Positions 36,218-44,288 of a DNA stretch of 64,000 bases are shown here, piece by piece; position 1 is the first letter of the stretch, and each line of letters begins with the position of its first letter. Below the pieces are notes generated by a model. That model searched no databases and was not told where the DNA came from. It saw nothing but the letters and a program-made list of their open reading frames with translations. A program made the position numbers and the translations under genes. The stretch is taken from NCBI RefSeq assembly GCF_010731795.1, contig NZ_AP022591.1:3038001-3102000 (forward strand), read 5' to 3'. The DNA is from Mycolicibacterium celeriflavum (lineage in GTDB: Bacteria; Actinomycetota; Actinomycetes; Mycobacteriales; Mycobacteriaceae).

Positions 36218-38053
36218 TCAGAACGCGGCTTCGGGTAGATCCATCACCTCGAGGCCGACCTTCTCGACGATGCGACGCCGGGCGCTCAACGGCGGCAACA
36301 TGTTCTTGGCGAAGAAGTTTGCGGCGGCGACCTTGCCGGTGTAGTACGCGCGGTCGCTGTCGGATACGTCGCCGTCCATGGCCGCCAGCGCGATCTCGGC
36401 CTGGCGCAACAGCAACCAGCCGATGAACAGGTCGCCGACCGCGAGCAGGAACGGCACCGACTCCAGACCGACGCGGTACAACTCGCGCGGGTTCTCCTGC
36501 GCGGAGATCAGGTACCCGGTCAGCGTGGCCGTCATGGCCTGCACGTCCTGCAGCGCAGCGGCCAGCAGGGCGCGGCCCTCGGCGAGCTCGGCACGCGCGG
36601 TGTCGCTGGCGATGAACCGCTGGATCTGGTCGGACACGTGCGTCAATGCCGTGCCTTGGTCACGGGCGATCTTGCGAAAGAAGAAGTCCTGCGCCTGGAT
36701 CGCGGTGGTGCCCTCGTAGAGCGAGTCGATCTTGGCATCGCGGATGTACTGCTCGATCGGATAGTCCTGAAGGAAGCCCGAACCGCCCAGCGTCTGCAGC
36801 GATTCGGTCAGACACTGGTATGCGCGCTCGGATCCCACGCCTTTGACGATCGGCAGCAGCAGATCGTTGACGCGGTCGGCCATCTCGGCGTCGGCACCGG
36901 AGACGATCTGCGCGACGACGCTGTCCTGGTGGGCTGCCGTGTAGAGGTAGAGCGCCCGCAGCCCTTCGGCATAGGACTTCTGCGTCAGCAGCGCCCGTCG
37001 CACATCGGGGTGGTGCACGATCGTCACCCGCGGGGCGTTCTTGTCGGTCATCTGGGTCATGTCGGCGCCCTGCACCCGGGTCTTCGCGTAGTCCAGCGCG
37101 TTGAGGTAGCCGGTCGAGAGGGTGGCAATCGCCTTGGTGCCCACCATCATTCGGGCGTATTCGATGACTTTGAACATCTGGGCGATGCCGTTGTGGGTGT
37201 CGTTGACCAGCCAGCCCACCGCCGGCACGCCGTGTTGGCCGAACGTCAGCTCGCACGTTGCCGACACCTTCAGCCCCATCTTGTGTTCGAGGCCGGTGAC
37301 GAAGACTCCGTTGCGTTCGCCGATTTCACCGCTGTCGGGGTCGAAGTGGTACTTCGGCACGACGAACAGGCTCAGCCCCTTGGTGCCCGGCCCGGCGCCC
37401 TCAGGCCGGGCCAGCACCAGATGCATGATGTTCTCGAACAGGTCGTCGGTGTCGCCGTTGGTGATGAACCGCTTCACCCCGTCGAGATGCCAGGTCCCGT
37501 CGGGCTGCTGGACGGCCTTGGTGCGGCCGGCGCCGACGTCCGATCCCGCATCGGGTTCGGTGAGCACCATCGTCGCGGCCCAGTTGCGATCCACCATCAA
37601 CTCCGCCCAGTGGCGCTGTTGCTCGTTGCCGATGCCGTTGAGGATGTGGGCCATCGTCGATCCGGCGTGGTAGATGAACACCGCCGGTTGGGCGCCCAGC
37701 GGCAACTCGTTGATCGCCCACTCCACGACTGCCGGGGCGGGCACTCCGCCGATCTCCTCGGCCATTCCGACGCGGAACCACTCGCCCTGATGCCAAGCCC
37801 GGAACGACTTCTTGAACACTTCGGGCAGGGTCACCTCGTGGGTGGCCGGGTCGAAAGTCGGCGGATGCCGATCGGACTCGGCGAAGGACTCGGCGACCGG
37901 ACCCTCGGCCAGGCGGGCGGCCTCGTCGAGCATCTGCCGCACCGACTCGCCGTCGAGGTCACCGAACTCGCCGGTCGCCAGCGCCTTGTCGAGGTCGAGT
38001 ACCTCGAAGAGGTTGAACTCGAGATCGCGCACGTTGCTTCGATAGTGGCTCAT
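36218..38053 (-). CDS. Acyl-CoA dehydrogenase, second FadE5-like enzyme
   Basis: 611 residues, exactly the length of FadE5 at 10515, and alike from the first residues ([10 protein letters not shown] here, [10 protein letters not shown] there) to the C-terminal (M)(E/D)L(D/P)EAAF. The same motifs are present: [21 protein letters not shown] and [17 protein letters not shown]. It is a clear paralogue, probably with a different chain-length or branching preference. In M. tuberculosis, fadE4 (Rv0231) sits next to a TetR gene (Rv0232), so this may be the fadE4 position; Rv0231 is shorter in my memory, so I leave the symbol blank. It diverges from its own TetR gene across 354 bases with two palindromes. 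Confidence 0.9.
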   Translation of the reverse strand: MSHYRSNVRDLEFNLFEVLDLDKALATGEFGDLDGESVRQMLDEAARLAEGPVAESFAESDRHPPTFDPATHEVTLPEVFKKSFRAWHQGEWFRVGMAEEIGGVPAPAVVEWAINELPLGAQPAVFIYHAGSTMAHILNGIGNEQQRHWAELMVDRNWAATMVLTEPDAGSDVGAGRTKAVQQPDGTWHLDGVKRFITNGDTDDLFENIMHLVLARPEGAGPGTKGLSLFVVPKYHFDPDSGEIGERNGVFVTGLEHKMGLKVSATCELTFGQHGVPAVGWLVNDTHNGIAQMFKVIEYARMMVGTKAIATLSTGYLNALDYAKTRVQGADMTQMTDKNAPRVTIVHHPDVRRALLTQKSYAEGLRALYLYTAAHQDSVVAQIVSGADAEMADRVNDLLLPIVKGVGSERAYQCLTESLQTLGGSGFLQDYPIEQYIRDAKIDSLYEGTTAIQAQDFFFRKIARDQGTALTHVSDQIQRFIASDTARAELAEGRALLAAALQDVQAMTATLTGYLISAQENPRELYRVGLESVPFLLAVGDLFIGWLLLRQAEIALAAMDGDVSDSDRAYYTGKVAAANFFAKNMLPPLSARRRIVEKVGLEVMDLPEAAF

Positions 38054-38147
38054 GACGAGCGCCTTTCACTCTCGGCGTCGAGGCCGAGCGTAGCCGTCCG
38101 GTCAGGCGCTGACCTGCACTTCGCGTGGAGAGCGAGAGGCGGGCGAA

Positions 38148-38167
38148 ATTATGCCGTAGGCCATAAT
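38148..38167. promoter_or_regulatory. ATTATG-N8-CATAAT operator candidate
   Basis: A perfect inverted repeat with 6-base arms, 95 bases before the fadE start on the minus strand. Together with the near-identical repeat at 38275 it defines WTTATG-N8-CATAAW, suited to a TetR dimer encoded next door. Confidence 0.6.
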
Positions 38168-38407
38168 CAACGGTCTTGACTTTGCGCACGGGCACCCAGC
38201 GCCCGTCCGCTACCTGCGCACGCTCCTGTCGATTGTGATGTGGAATACAACCATTGCCTCGTTGTGTTGCTGGTTTTATGCTGTTTGTCATAAACAGGGA
38301 GGCGCCCGATGTGGGTCATTGAGGTCAACTTCGCCGGCCCACCGCTTCACGCATCACGTGCATGACCGCCGTCGGCCGGTCTTCCGGTTCAGCCCACGTG
38401 CCCACGG
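38168..38407. other. Gene-free part of the fadE/TetR divergent region
   Basis: This stretch belongs to a 354-base gap (38054-38407). Besides the two WTTATG-N8-CATAAW palindromes I find no ORF with coding character, RNA gene or terminator. It is visibly richer in A and T around 38230-38300 than its surroundings, as expected for promoters. Confidence 0.5.
38275..38294. promoter_or_regulatory. TTTATG-N8-CATAAA operator candidate
   Basis: Second copy of the palindrome at 38148, with perfect 6-base arms. It lies 127 bases from the first copy and about 115-175 bases before the TetR start, so one copy may serve each divergent promoter. Confidence 0.6.
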
Positions 38408-39094
38408 TTGGCGTCCGGCGCTGATGCGTCGCACACGCGCAGCCTGACCACTCCCCTGGAGGTAGTCCTGTCAGCCGCTCCGACCAAGACCACCAGCAAG
38501 CGGGTTTCGACCCGCACCAAGATGTTGATCAGCGCGGCCGAGGTGCTGCGGGAACGCGGTGCTGCCGGCCTCACCATCGACGAGGTGCTGGCCCGCAGCG
38601 GCGCACCGCGCGGCTCGGTCTACTACCACTTTCCGGCGGGCCGTAACCAGATACTGACCGAGGCCCTTCAATACGCCGGTGAGGCGATCACCGAGGTCAT
38701 CGACGAGGCCGCGACCAAGGGCGGCATGTATCTGGTGCGCAAGTTCGTGGCGTTCTGGAACGAGCTGCTCGTGGAAAGCGATTTCGTCGCGGGCTGTCCG
38801 GTGGTGGCGGCGGCGATCGGGTCGGCCGACGACGAGCCCCGGTTGACGACCGTCGCCGGCAGCATCTTCGGCCACTGGCGCGATGCGCTGACGCGCGCGT
38901 TCGTCTCCGACGGTTTCGACCAGACCGACGCGGCCTCACTCGCGATCACGTGCATCGCCGCGCTGGAGGGGGCGGTGGTGCTGTGCCGATCCACCCGCAC
39001 GGTGGACCCGCTGCGCGACGTCGCAGAGCAGCTCGAATTCCTCATCAGATCAAGGGAATTCATTCGTCGCTATGGTGTTCCGGACCGGCGCTAG
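38408..39094 (+). CDS. TetR-family regulator, LmrA/YxaF type
   Basis: 228 residues from TTG 38408. The DNA-binding part begins only near residue 32 (RVSTRTKMLISAAEVLRERG ... SGAPRGSVYYHFPAGRNQI), so the first 20 residues may not be translated. A better-placed start would be CTG 38468, five bases after GGAGG, giving MSAAPTKTTSK; CTG starts are rare. The C-terminal domain has the LmrA/YxaF pattern (FWNELLVESDFVAGCPVVAAAI). It probably represses the divergent fadE gene and itself through the two WTTATG-N8-CATAAW sites. Its stop shares CTAG with that of the next gene. Confidence 0.88.
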   Translation: MASGADASHTRSLTTPLEVVLSAAPTKTTSKRVSTRTKMLISAAEVLRERGAAGLTIDEVLARSGAPRGSVYYHFPAGRNQILTEALQYAGEAITEVIDEAATKGGMYLVRKFVAFWNELLVESDFVAGCPVVAAAIGSADDEPRLTTVAGSIFGHWRDALTRAFVSDGFDQTDAASLAITCIAALEGAVVLCRSTRTVDPLRDVAEQLEFLIRSREFIRRYGVPDRR

Positions 39095-39612
39095 GCCGTT
39101 CGCCACCGGGCGCAGACGAACTCCCTGTTGACCGCCGCCTCGACCAGAGTCCATTCCGAACGCACCGGCAACACCGGTGAGCCCGCGCCGAGCGAACACG
39201 GCGCGTAGCTCACGACCATCTCGTCGATCAGGCCCGCCGACACGAACTGCCCGGCGATGTCACCTCCGCCGACGACCCAGACATCCTTTCCGGCTGCGGC
39301 CGCGACCAATTCGGGGTGTAGGTCGGCGACGTCGCCGGCAAAGGTCCGCACCGGGTGCCCGCGCTCGACGATGTGCTGTCGTCGCGTCATCACCCAGGAC
39401 GGTTGCTCGTACATCCAGTCGCCCGGATGGTTACGCACGATCCATTCGTAGGTTGTCGAGCCCATCACCACAGCGCCGATCGTGGCGATGAACTCCTCGT
39501 AGTTGAAGGGTCCGCTCGGATCGATGTCGCGGCTGGTCAGCCAGTCCAGGCTGCCGTGGTCGTCGACGATGTAGCCGTCCATGCTGGACGCGGTGTAGTA
39601 GACGGTCGCCAA
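39091..39612 (-). CDS. Dihydrofolate reductase/RibD C-terminal family protein
   Basis: 173 residues. The fold family is recognised from MATVYYTASSMDGYIVDDHGS at the start, MGSTTYEWI in the middle and DVWVVGGGDIAGQF near residue 110, the NADPH-binding glycine motif. Stand-alone members in actinobacteria are reductases of unknown substrate and are not necessarily real dihydrofolate reductases. It lies downstream of nat on the same strand with an 82-base gap. The gene overlaps the TetR gene by 4 bases, tail to tail. Confidence 0.85.
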   Translation of the reverse strand: MATVYYTASSMDGYIVDDHGSLDWLTSRDIDPSGPFNYEEFIATIGAVVMGSTTYEWIVRNHPGDWMYEQPSWVMTRRQHIVERGHPVRTFAGDVADLHPELVAAAAGKDVWVVGGGDIAGQFVSAGLIDEMVVSYAPCSLGAGSPVLPVRSEWTLVEAAVNREFVCARWRTA

Positions 39613-39694
39613 ATCAGTTGCCCCTCATCCATTCCAGTGGTTCGCCGAATATGGTCGCACCGCGCGCGGAATGACATGACAATTTCTGTTGCGT

Positions 39695-40549
39695 TCAGCG
39701 GTCGAGGACTTCGTGGATGCGGGCCTCGATGTCGCGGTGCTCGCCGAGGTCGTGCAGATCTATCCCGAAGCGGTCGGTCAGCGTGGTGAGGACGTCGGCG
39801 GCGGTGTCGAACCGAACTCGTTCTGTGCTTCCGCCGCTGTGGATTGCCAGGTTGCGTCCCCGCAGGTTCCACCGGGCGTCGTCGGTGATCAGTGCCGCCG
39901 ACAGGCCGGTGACGAAGCCGGACTCGGGATGGGTTGACACATACCAGCTTCCGACTTCGAGATCGATCTGCGGCTGCGGCCGGGTGTCGAAGGTGTACAG
40001 CGGCTGCCACTCGCCGCGGATCTCGGCTTCCAGCAGGTAACCGTCGACATGGTGACGCAGCCGGTAGGGCTCATGACGGGTGCTCTGCACGGGTCCGACC
40101 TCCAGCCGGATCGGCGATGAGAGAGTCTGCCCGCCGAACCCGACGTCCACCAACCACGGTTCGTCGTCTCCGGGAACGCGGACGGAGAGGGCCTCGTGGG
40201 TCTGCGCCGGCAGTGCGCCGGAGGGGTTCATCCACACCACCCGGCCAGCAAGCCGTTGCACGCCGTAGCCCAACTCGGCCAGCGCGTACCCCATCAGGCC
40301 GTTCTGCTCATAGCAGTACCCGCCGCGCCGGCGGTTCACGAGCTTGTCGGCGAGCGGGCCCACGCTGAGGTCGGCGACCGGGATGCCGAGTAGGGGATCG
40401 AGGTTCTCGAAGGGAATCGACCGGTTGTGCGCGGCGATCAGCCCGCGCAGGGTATCGAGCGTCGGTTGCGTCGATCCGGTCAATCCGATGCGGCCGAGGT
40501 AGGCCGCGATGTCGAGGCTTACGTCCAGGTCCGTCGGCGAAGATGTCAT
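39695..40549 (-). CDS. nat: Arylamine N-acetyltransferase
   Basis: 284 residues. NAT enzymes move an acetyl or propionyl group from CoA to arylamines and hydrazines, including isoniazid. The Cys-His-Asp triad is intact: Cys79 in RRRGGYCYEQN, His118 in AQTHEALSV and Asp135 in LVDVGFGG. Length and motifs are those of mycobacterial NAT. In M. tuberculosis nat belongs to a sterol-degradation operon; here it is away from such genes, as I recall it being in M. smegmatis. The DHFR-like gene downstream may share its transcript. Confidence 0.93.
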   Translation of the reverse strand: MTSSPTDLDVSLDIAAYLGRIGLTGSTQPTLDTLRGLIAAHNRSIPFENLDPLLGIPVADLSVGPLADKLVNRRRGGYCYEQNGLMGYALAELGYGVQRLAGRVVWMNPSGALPAQTHEALSVRVPGDDEPWLVDVGFGGQTLSSPIRLEVGPVQSTRHEPYRLRHHVDGYLLEAEIRGEWQPLYTFDTRPQPQIDLEVGSWYVSTHPESGFVTGLSAALITDDARWNLRGRNLAIHSGGSTERVRFDTAADVLTTLTDRFGIDLHDLGEHRDIEARIHEVLDR

Positions 40550-40609
40550 GCGAACAATCCTGCGACCTCAACGGCCGTTCAGGTCAACACCGGGCCGACG
40601 GCGCCACCC

Positions 40610-40939
40610 TCAGGGCTTGCCGCGCGCCGGAGTCTGATTCGCGACGCCGTGCCGCAGTGGGGTGTTGGCCTCCGCCGCCGTCGATTCCTGCACGGACGAA
40701 CCGCCCGGCGTTGCACTGACCCCGGGGGCGTTGGCCGGGTCGCCCGGCGACGGCTCCGCGCCGTGGGTCAGCTCATTGAGCCGCGCATGCAGCACCTCGA
40801 GCACCGGGATCCGGTTGCCGTGCTCGGTCTCGTGCTCGAACACCGCGCGTAGCGCCGGCTCGTCGAGCGCCCGGATGCGGTGCCGCAACTCGGTAATGGG
40901 CAGCTGGTCGTAGTCGGCAATCGGCAGGTCTTGCGCCAT
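40610..40939 (-). CDS. Small hypothetical protein with conserved LPI-DYDQLP motif
   Basis: 109 residues from ATG 40939, which follows AAGGAG. The N-terminal 65 residues are well structured (LPIADYDQLPITELRHRIR, then two amphipathic helices ending ARLNELTHG), while the rest is a Pro/Ala/Ser-rich tail likely to be disordered. Similar short proteins are common in mycobacteria and have been linked to lipid-droplet-associated proteins, but I cannot assign a function. It starts 11 bases after the small membrane protein gene, so they form one operon. Confidence 0.75.
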   Translation of the reverse strand: MAQDLPIADYDQLPITELRHRIRALDEPALRAVFEHETEHGNRIPVLEVLHARLNELTHGAEPSPGDPANAPGVSATPGGSSVQESTAAEANTPLRHGVANQTPARGKP

Positions 40940-40950
40940 GCGCTGTCTCC

Positions 40951-41157
40951 TTAGAGGTGAGGGAGGCCGTCGGTTGGCGAGGGCACCGCTGCCGCGGGTC
41001 CGTCGGCGCGTCCGCGGTACCGAACGACCAGCGCGGCAACCGCGCCGATACCGGCGAGCGCCAATGTCGGCCACAGCGCGGCCTGCACCAACCACAGTCG
41101 CCGCTGTGCTCTGAAGATGCGCTTCCGCGCGTGCCGCGCCCGGGTCAACGTTTCCAC
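40951..41157 (-). CDS. Small single-pass membrane protein
   Basis: 68 residues from GTG 41157. A basic N-terminus (RARHARKRIFRAQRR) is followed by one hydrophobic helix (about residues 23-45) and a short Pro-rich tail, so the positive end should be cytoplasmic. Its stop overlaps the ribosome binding site of the next gene, which argues for translation of both. The family and role are not recognised. Confidence 0.6.
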   Translation of the reverse strand: METLTRARHARKRIFRAQRRLWLVQAALWPTLALAGIGAVAALVVRYRGRADGPAAAVPSPTDGLPHL

Positions 41158-41196
41158 GCCTAACGGTTGCCCCGGGCGACGGCTGCAGAAACCCCG

Positions 41197-41970
41197 CTAC
41201 GTTCCCGTCCACTTCGGCGCTCGCTTCTCGGCGAACGCGATCGCGCCTTCCTTGGCGTCGTTCGACATGAAGACGGGCCCGAAGATCTCGACCTGCTTCT
41301 TCCACATCTCCTGGGAGTTCCAGTCGCGGGATTCAACGATGATCCGCTTGGTCGCCGCCACCGCCAGCGGCCCGTTCGCGGTGATCTTCTCCGCGAAGGC
41401 GATCGCCGCCTCGAGCGCCTGGCCCGGCTCGGCGAGCACGTTGACCAGGCCGAGCTCATGTGCGCGTTCGGCGGACAGGCTCTCACCCGTCAGGGCGAGC
41501 TCCATCGCCACCGCGTACGGAATCCGCTGCGGCAGCCGCAGCAGGCCGCCGCCGCCGGCCACCAGGCCACGCTTGACCTCGGGAATGCCGAACGCCGACT
41601 CCTTCGACGCCACGATCAGGTCGGTGGCCAGCGCCAACTCGCAGCCACCGGCCAGGCAGTAGCCCTCGACGGCGGCGATCAGGGGCTTGGCGGGCGGCCG
41701 CTCGGTGAAGCCCATGCCGCGACCCTCGATCGCGACGTTCTCGCCGCGCGCGAACGCCTTGAGGTCCATGCCCGCGCTGAACGAGCCGCCGGCTCCGGTG
41801 AGGATGCCCACAGACAGGCCGGCCTCGGCGTCGAGTCGGTCCATGGCGTCGGCCAGGCCGCGGCTGACGTCGGCGTTCACCGCGTTCCTGGCCTGCGGCC
41901 GGTTGATGGTGATGATCAGGATGCGGTCGCGCTGTTCGACCAGGACGACTGGTTCAGTGTTGTCACTCAC
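41197..41970 (-). CDS. echA1: Enoyl-CoA hydratase EchA1
   Basis: 257 residues from GTG 41970. A crotonase-fold enzyme: the first oxyanion-hole segment is GGSFSAGMDLKAF (residues about 61-73), the second is EGYCLAGGCELAL near 101-113, and a catalytic Glu lies in AFGIPEVKRGL near 130. It would hydrate trans-2-enoyl-CoA or carry out a related reaction. Position next to the Rv0220-0223-like genes agrees with EchA1 (Rv0222). The second catalytic Glu of classical hydratases is not clear to me, so another crotonase activity is possible. Confidence 0.87.
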   Translation of the reverse strand: MSDNTEPVVLVEQRDRILIITINRPQARNAVNADVSRGLADAMDRLDAEAGLSVGILTGAGGSFSAGMDLKAFARGENVAIEGRGMGFTERPPAKPLIAAVEGYCLAGGCELALATDLIVASKESAFGIPEVKRGLVAGGGGLLRLPQRIPYAVAMELALTGESLSAERAHELGLVNVLAEPGQALEAAIAFAEKITANGPLAVAATKRIIVESRDWNSQEMWKKQVEIFGPVFMSNDAKEGAIAFAEKRAPKWTGT

Positions 41971-42077
41971 GCGGCTGATCGTAACGGCCTAGGCAGGCAG
42001 TCGGTTGCGCGCTCCAGTGTGAATCTGACGACGCTTTTCAGCAGTTTCCGTCGCCAGGTTCACAAACGGGCCGGTAG

Positions 42078-42094
42078 CGGGGTGCGTGACCCCG
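42078..42094 (-). terminator. Short hairpin after the kinase gene
   Basis: CGGGGT-GCGTG-ACCCCG immediately follows the kinase stop on the minus strand. The stem has 6 base pairs and no T-run, so it is a weak terminator candidate. Confidence 0.35.
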
Positions 42095-43312
42095 TCAGTC
42101 GTCCTTCTTGCCATTGCCGTTGCCGTTGCCGCGACCGTTGCCGCGGCCCTGCTCGCCTTTCTTCTCGTCCTTCTTCTTCGGCTCCTCGAAGACCGGTGAC
42201 GCGGCCGTCGGCGGCGGAGGCGGTGTCGCGGTCGGAGGCGGCGGTGGTTGCACGGGCGTGCTGGTGTTGATCGGTTGTGGCGACTGTGTGCTCGATGACG
42301 GGTCCAGCGCCAGCGCGAGGCCGGAGACGACGAACGCGACGAACCCGGCGGCCGCCAGCAGAAGCTTGCGTTCCCGGCTCATCGGCCGCCGCCGTGGCGC
42401 CGGAGCGACGTAATAGTTGGCGGACGGCGCGAGTGGTTGAGCCATGACCTTCGTCGCCGGTCGCGGCGCGGACGCCGGCGCGGGTCCCAGCAACAGCGCG
42501 GAGGGAGCGCCCGTCAGCGCGGCGCGCATGTGCTCCGCGCTGCCGAACCGCTGGCTCACGTCGCGGCCCATGGCCCGGTCGATCGTCGCGGCCAGTACCG
42601 GATCGATATCCGGGCGTATCGCGCTGATCGGCGGAGGCGGCGTGTCGAGGATGGCATGCAGCAGCGCGGCCGGATTCTCCTGAGGGAACGGCCGCTGCCC
42701 CGTCAGCGCCTCGTAGCCCATCACGCCAACCGCGTACAGGTCGTCGGCCGCCGACGCCGGCGCTCCTGCGACCCGCTCCGGGCTCATGTAGGCCATCGTC
42801 CCGACCAGCTGGCCGGTCGCCGTGAGCGCGGCGCCCGCCGTCTTGGCGATCCCGAAGTCGGCCACCTTCATCGCGCCGCTGTTCGGGGCGATCAGCACGT
42901 TGCCGGGCTTGATGTCGCGATGCACTATGCCCGCCGCGTGCGCGCAGCCGAGCGCGCCGAGCACGTCGTGCAGCATCGCGCGGACCCGCTCCGGCGGCAT
43001 CGGCCCCATCGCGATGTCGTCGTGCAGCGTCCGCCCGGGCAGGCGCTCCATCACGATGAACGGGGTGCCGTCGTGCTCGCCACAGTCGTGCACCGCGACG
43101 ATGTTGGGATGGTTCAGTCCCGCGGCGGCACGAGCCTCGTCCTCGAACCGGCGCCGCATGTTGGCGTCGGCGTTGAACGCCTGGTACAGCAGCTTGATCG
43201 CCACCGGCCGCTGCAACCGGGTGTCCCACCCGTCGTGGACCTCAGCCATCCCGCCGCGACCGAGTACGCCTCGCAGCTCGTAGCGGTCCGCAAGGAGGTC
43301 GCGGCCGTCCAT
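42095..43312 (-). CDS. Transmembrane Ser/Thr protein kinase (PknA/B-like) with Pro-rich and Gly-Asn tail
   Basis: 405 residues from ATG 43312; the frame upstream is antisense to the acyltransferase gene and not coding. The kinase domain covers about residues 10-270: glycine loop GVLGRGGMAEV, ATP-binding Lys in VAIKLL, catalytic HRDIKPGN near 137, DFGIAK and the activation-loop end GTMAYMSPERV. One transmembrane helix lies at about 317-337. The outer part is short: a Thr/Pro-rich stretch, then a charged, glycine-asparagine-rich tail. It has no PASTA or other sensor domain. I know no M. tuberculosis kinase with this tail in this place. It diverges from the PlsC-like gene at a KstR-type site. 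Confidence 0.88.
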   Translation of the reverse strand: MDGRDLLADRYELRGVLGRGGMAEVHDGWDTRLQRPVAIKLLYQAFNADANMRRRFEDEARAAAGLNHPNIVAVHDCGEHDGTPFIVMERLPGRTLHDDIAMGPMPPERVRAMLHDVLGALGCAHAAGIVHRDIKPGNVLIAPNSGAMKVADFGIAKTAGAALTATGQLVGTMAYMSPERVAGAPASAADDLYAVGVMGYEALTGQRPFPQENPAALLHAILDTPPPPISAIRPDIDPVLAATIDRAMGRDVSQRFGSAEHMRAALTGAPSALLLGPAPASAPRPATKVMAQPLAPSANYYVAPAPRRRPMSRERKLLLAAAGFVAFVVSGLALALDPSSSTQSPQPINTSTPVQPPPPPTATPPPPPTAASPVFEEPKKKDEKKGEQGRGNGRGNGNGNGKKDD

Positions 43313-43386
43313 GACGAATAAGGTAGCCGTAGCCGCAAGGAGGCAAACAAGCGCCGTTTGGCCTGGACAGCGCCGGTCGGCTAAAC

Positions 43387-43400
43387 TAGAACACGTTTCA
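43387..43400. promoter_or_regulatory. Perfect KstR-type operator
   Basis: TAGAACACGTTTCA fits the published KstR consensus TNNAACNNGTTNNA at every fixed position. It lies 24 bases before the PlsC-like start and 75 before the kinase start. KstR is the cholesterol-responsive TetR repressor of mycobacteria. Confidence 0.6.
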
Positions 43401-43423
43401 GTTTTCGATCCGGAGGAGATCCG

Positions 43424-44233
43424 ATGGCCACCCCCGACACAGAGCCGTCGCAGCTCACCAAATGGGATCCGAAGCTGACCGAACGCTTCATGTCCGTCAC
43501 CCGGCCTTTCCTCAAGCGCTACTTCCGATCTGAGGTGCGCGGCCTGGAGAACCTGCCGGCAGGCGGGGCGCTTGTGGTGTCCAACCACTCCGGCGGCATG
43601 ATGCCGATGGACGTACCGATCCTGGCCGCGGACTTCTACGCGCACCACGGCTACGACCGCCCGCTCTACACCCTCAGCCACGACATGCTGATGGCCGGCC
43701 CGACGGGCGAGTTCTTCCGCAAGATCGGCTACATCAGCGCCAACCACCGCAACGCCGACGAGGCCCTACGCTCGGGCGGTCTGGTCGTGGTCTTCCCCGG
43801 CGGCGACTACGACGTGTACCGCCCGACGTTCTCGGAGAACGTGATCGACTTCGGCGGCCGCACCGGTTATGTGAAAGCCGCGCTGAACGCCGGTGTGCCG
43901 ATCGTCCCGACCGTCGGCATCGGCGGCCAGGAGACCCAGATCTTCCTGTCGCGCGGGACCTGGTTGGCCAAGCGCCTCGGGCCGATCGCGCGCCTGGCCC
44001 GCGCGAAGATCGTGCCGATCTCCTTCGGCTTCCCGTTCGGGCTGTCGCTGGTCGTGCCGCCCAATATCCCGCTGCCGTCGAAAATCGTCATGCAGGTGCT
44101 TGAACCGATCGACATCGTGGCCGAGTTCGGCGAAGACCCCGACATCGACGAGGTCGATGCTCATGTGCGCCACGTGATGCAACGCGCGCTCGACGAACTG
44201 GCCACCGAGCGCCGCCTACCGGTGCTGGGCTAG
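43424..44233 (+). CDS. PlsC-like lysophospholipid/glycerolipid acyltransferase
   Basis: 269 residues from ATG 43424 with a strong ribosome binding site (GGAGGAG). It belongs to the 1-acyl-glycerol-phosphate acyltransferase superfamily: the histidine block is SNHSGGMMPMDVP, with wider H-to-D spacing than the textbook HX4D, and the second block is FPGGDYDVYRP. The enzyme would pass an acyl group from acyl-CoA to a hydroxyl on a glycerolipid or other lipid at the membrane. Such short forms are common in mycobacteria. A KstR-type operator stands directly in its promoter, which suggests induction during sterol use. Confidence 0.83.
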   Translation: MATPDTEPSQLTKWDPKLTERFMSVTRPFLKRYFRSEVRGLENLPAGGALVVSNHSGGMMPMDVPILAADFYAHHGYDRPLYTLSHDMLMAGPTGEFFRKIGYISANHRNADEALRSGGLVVVFPGGDYDVYRPTFSENVIDFGGRTGYVKAALNAGVPIVPTVGIGGQETQIFLSRGTWLAKRLGPIARLARAKIVPISFGFPFGLSLVVPPNIPLPSKIVMQVLEPIDIVAEFGEDPDIDEVDAHVRHVMQRALDELATERRLPVLG

Positions 44234-44288
44234 CGCTGGGCTAGCGCCGATGTTTTGCCGGCCGTCGCCCGGGCTATGACGGGGTTTG

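Noticed and set aside
36638..38179. 513-codon frame antisense to the second FadE gene
   Set aside because: It mirrors the fadE codons, as does the similar frame antisense to fadE5 at 10494-11669.
38235..38447. Small ORF in the fadE/TetR intergenic region
   Set aside because: No ribosome binding site, poor codon pattern, and it overlaps one operator and the TetR start.
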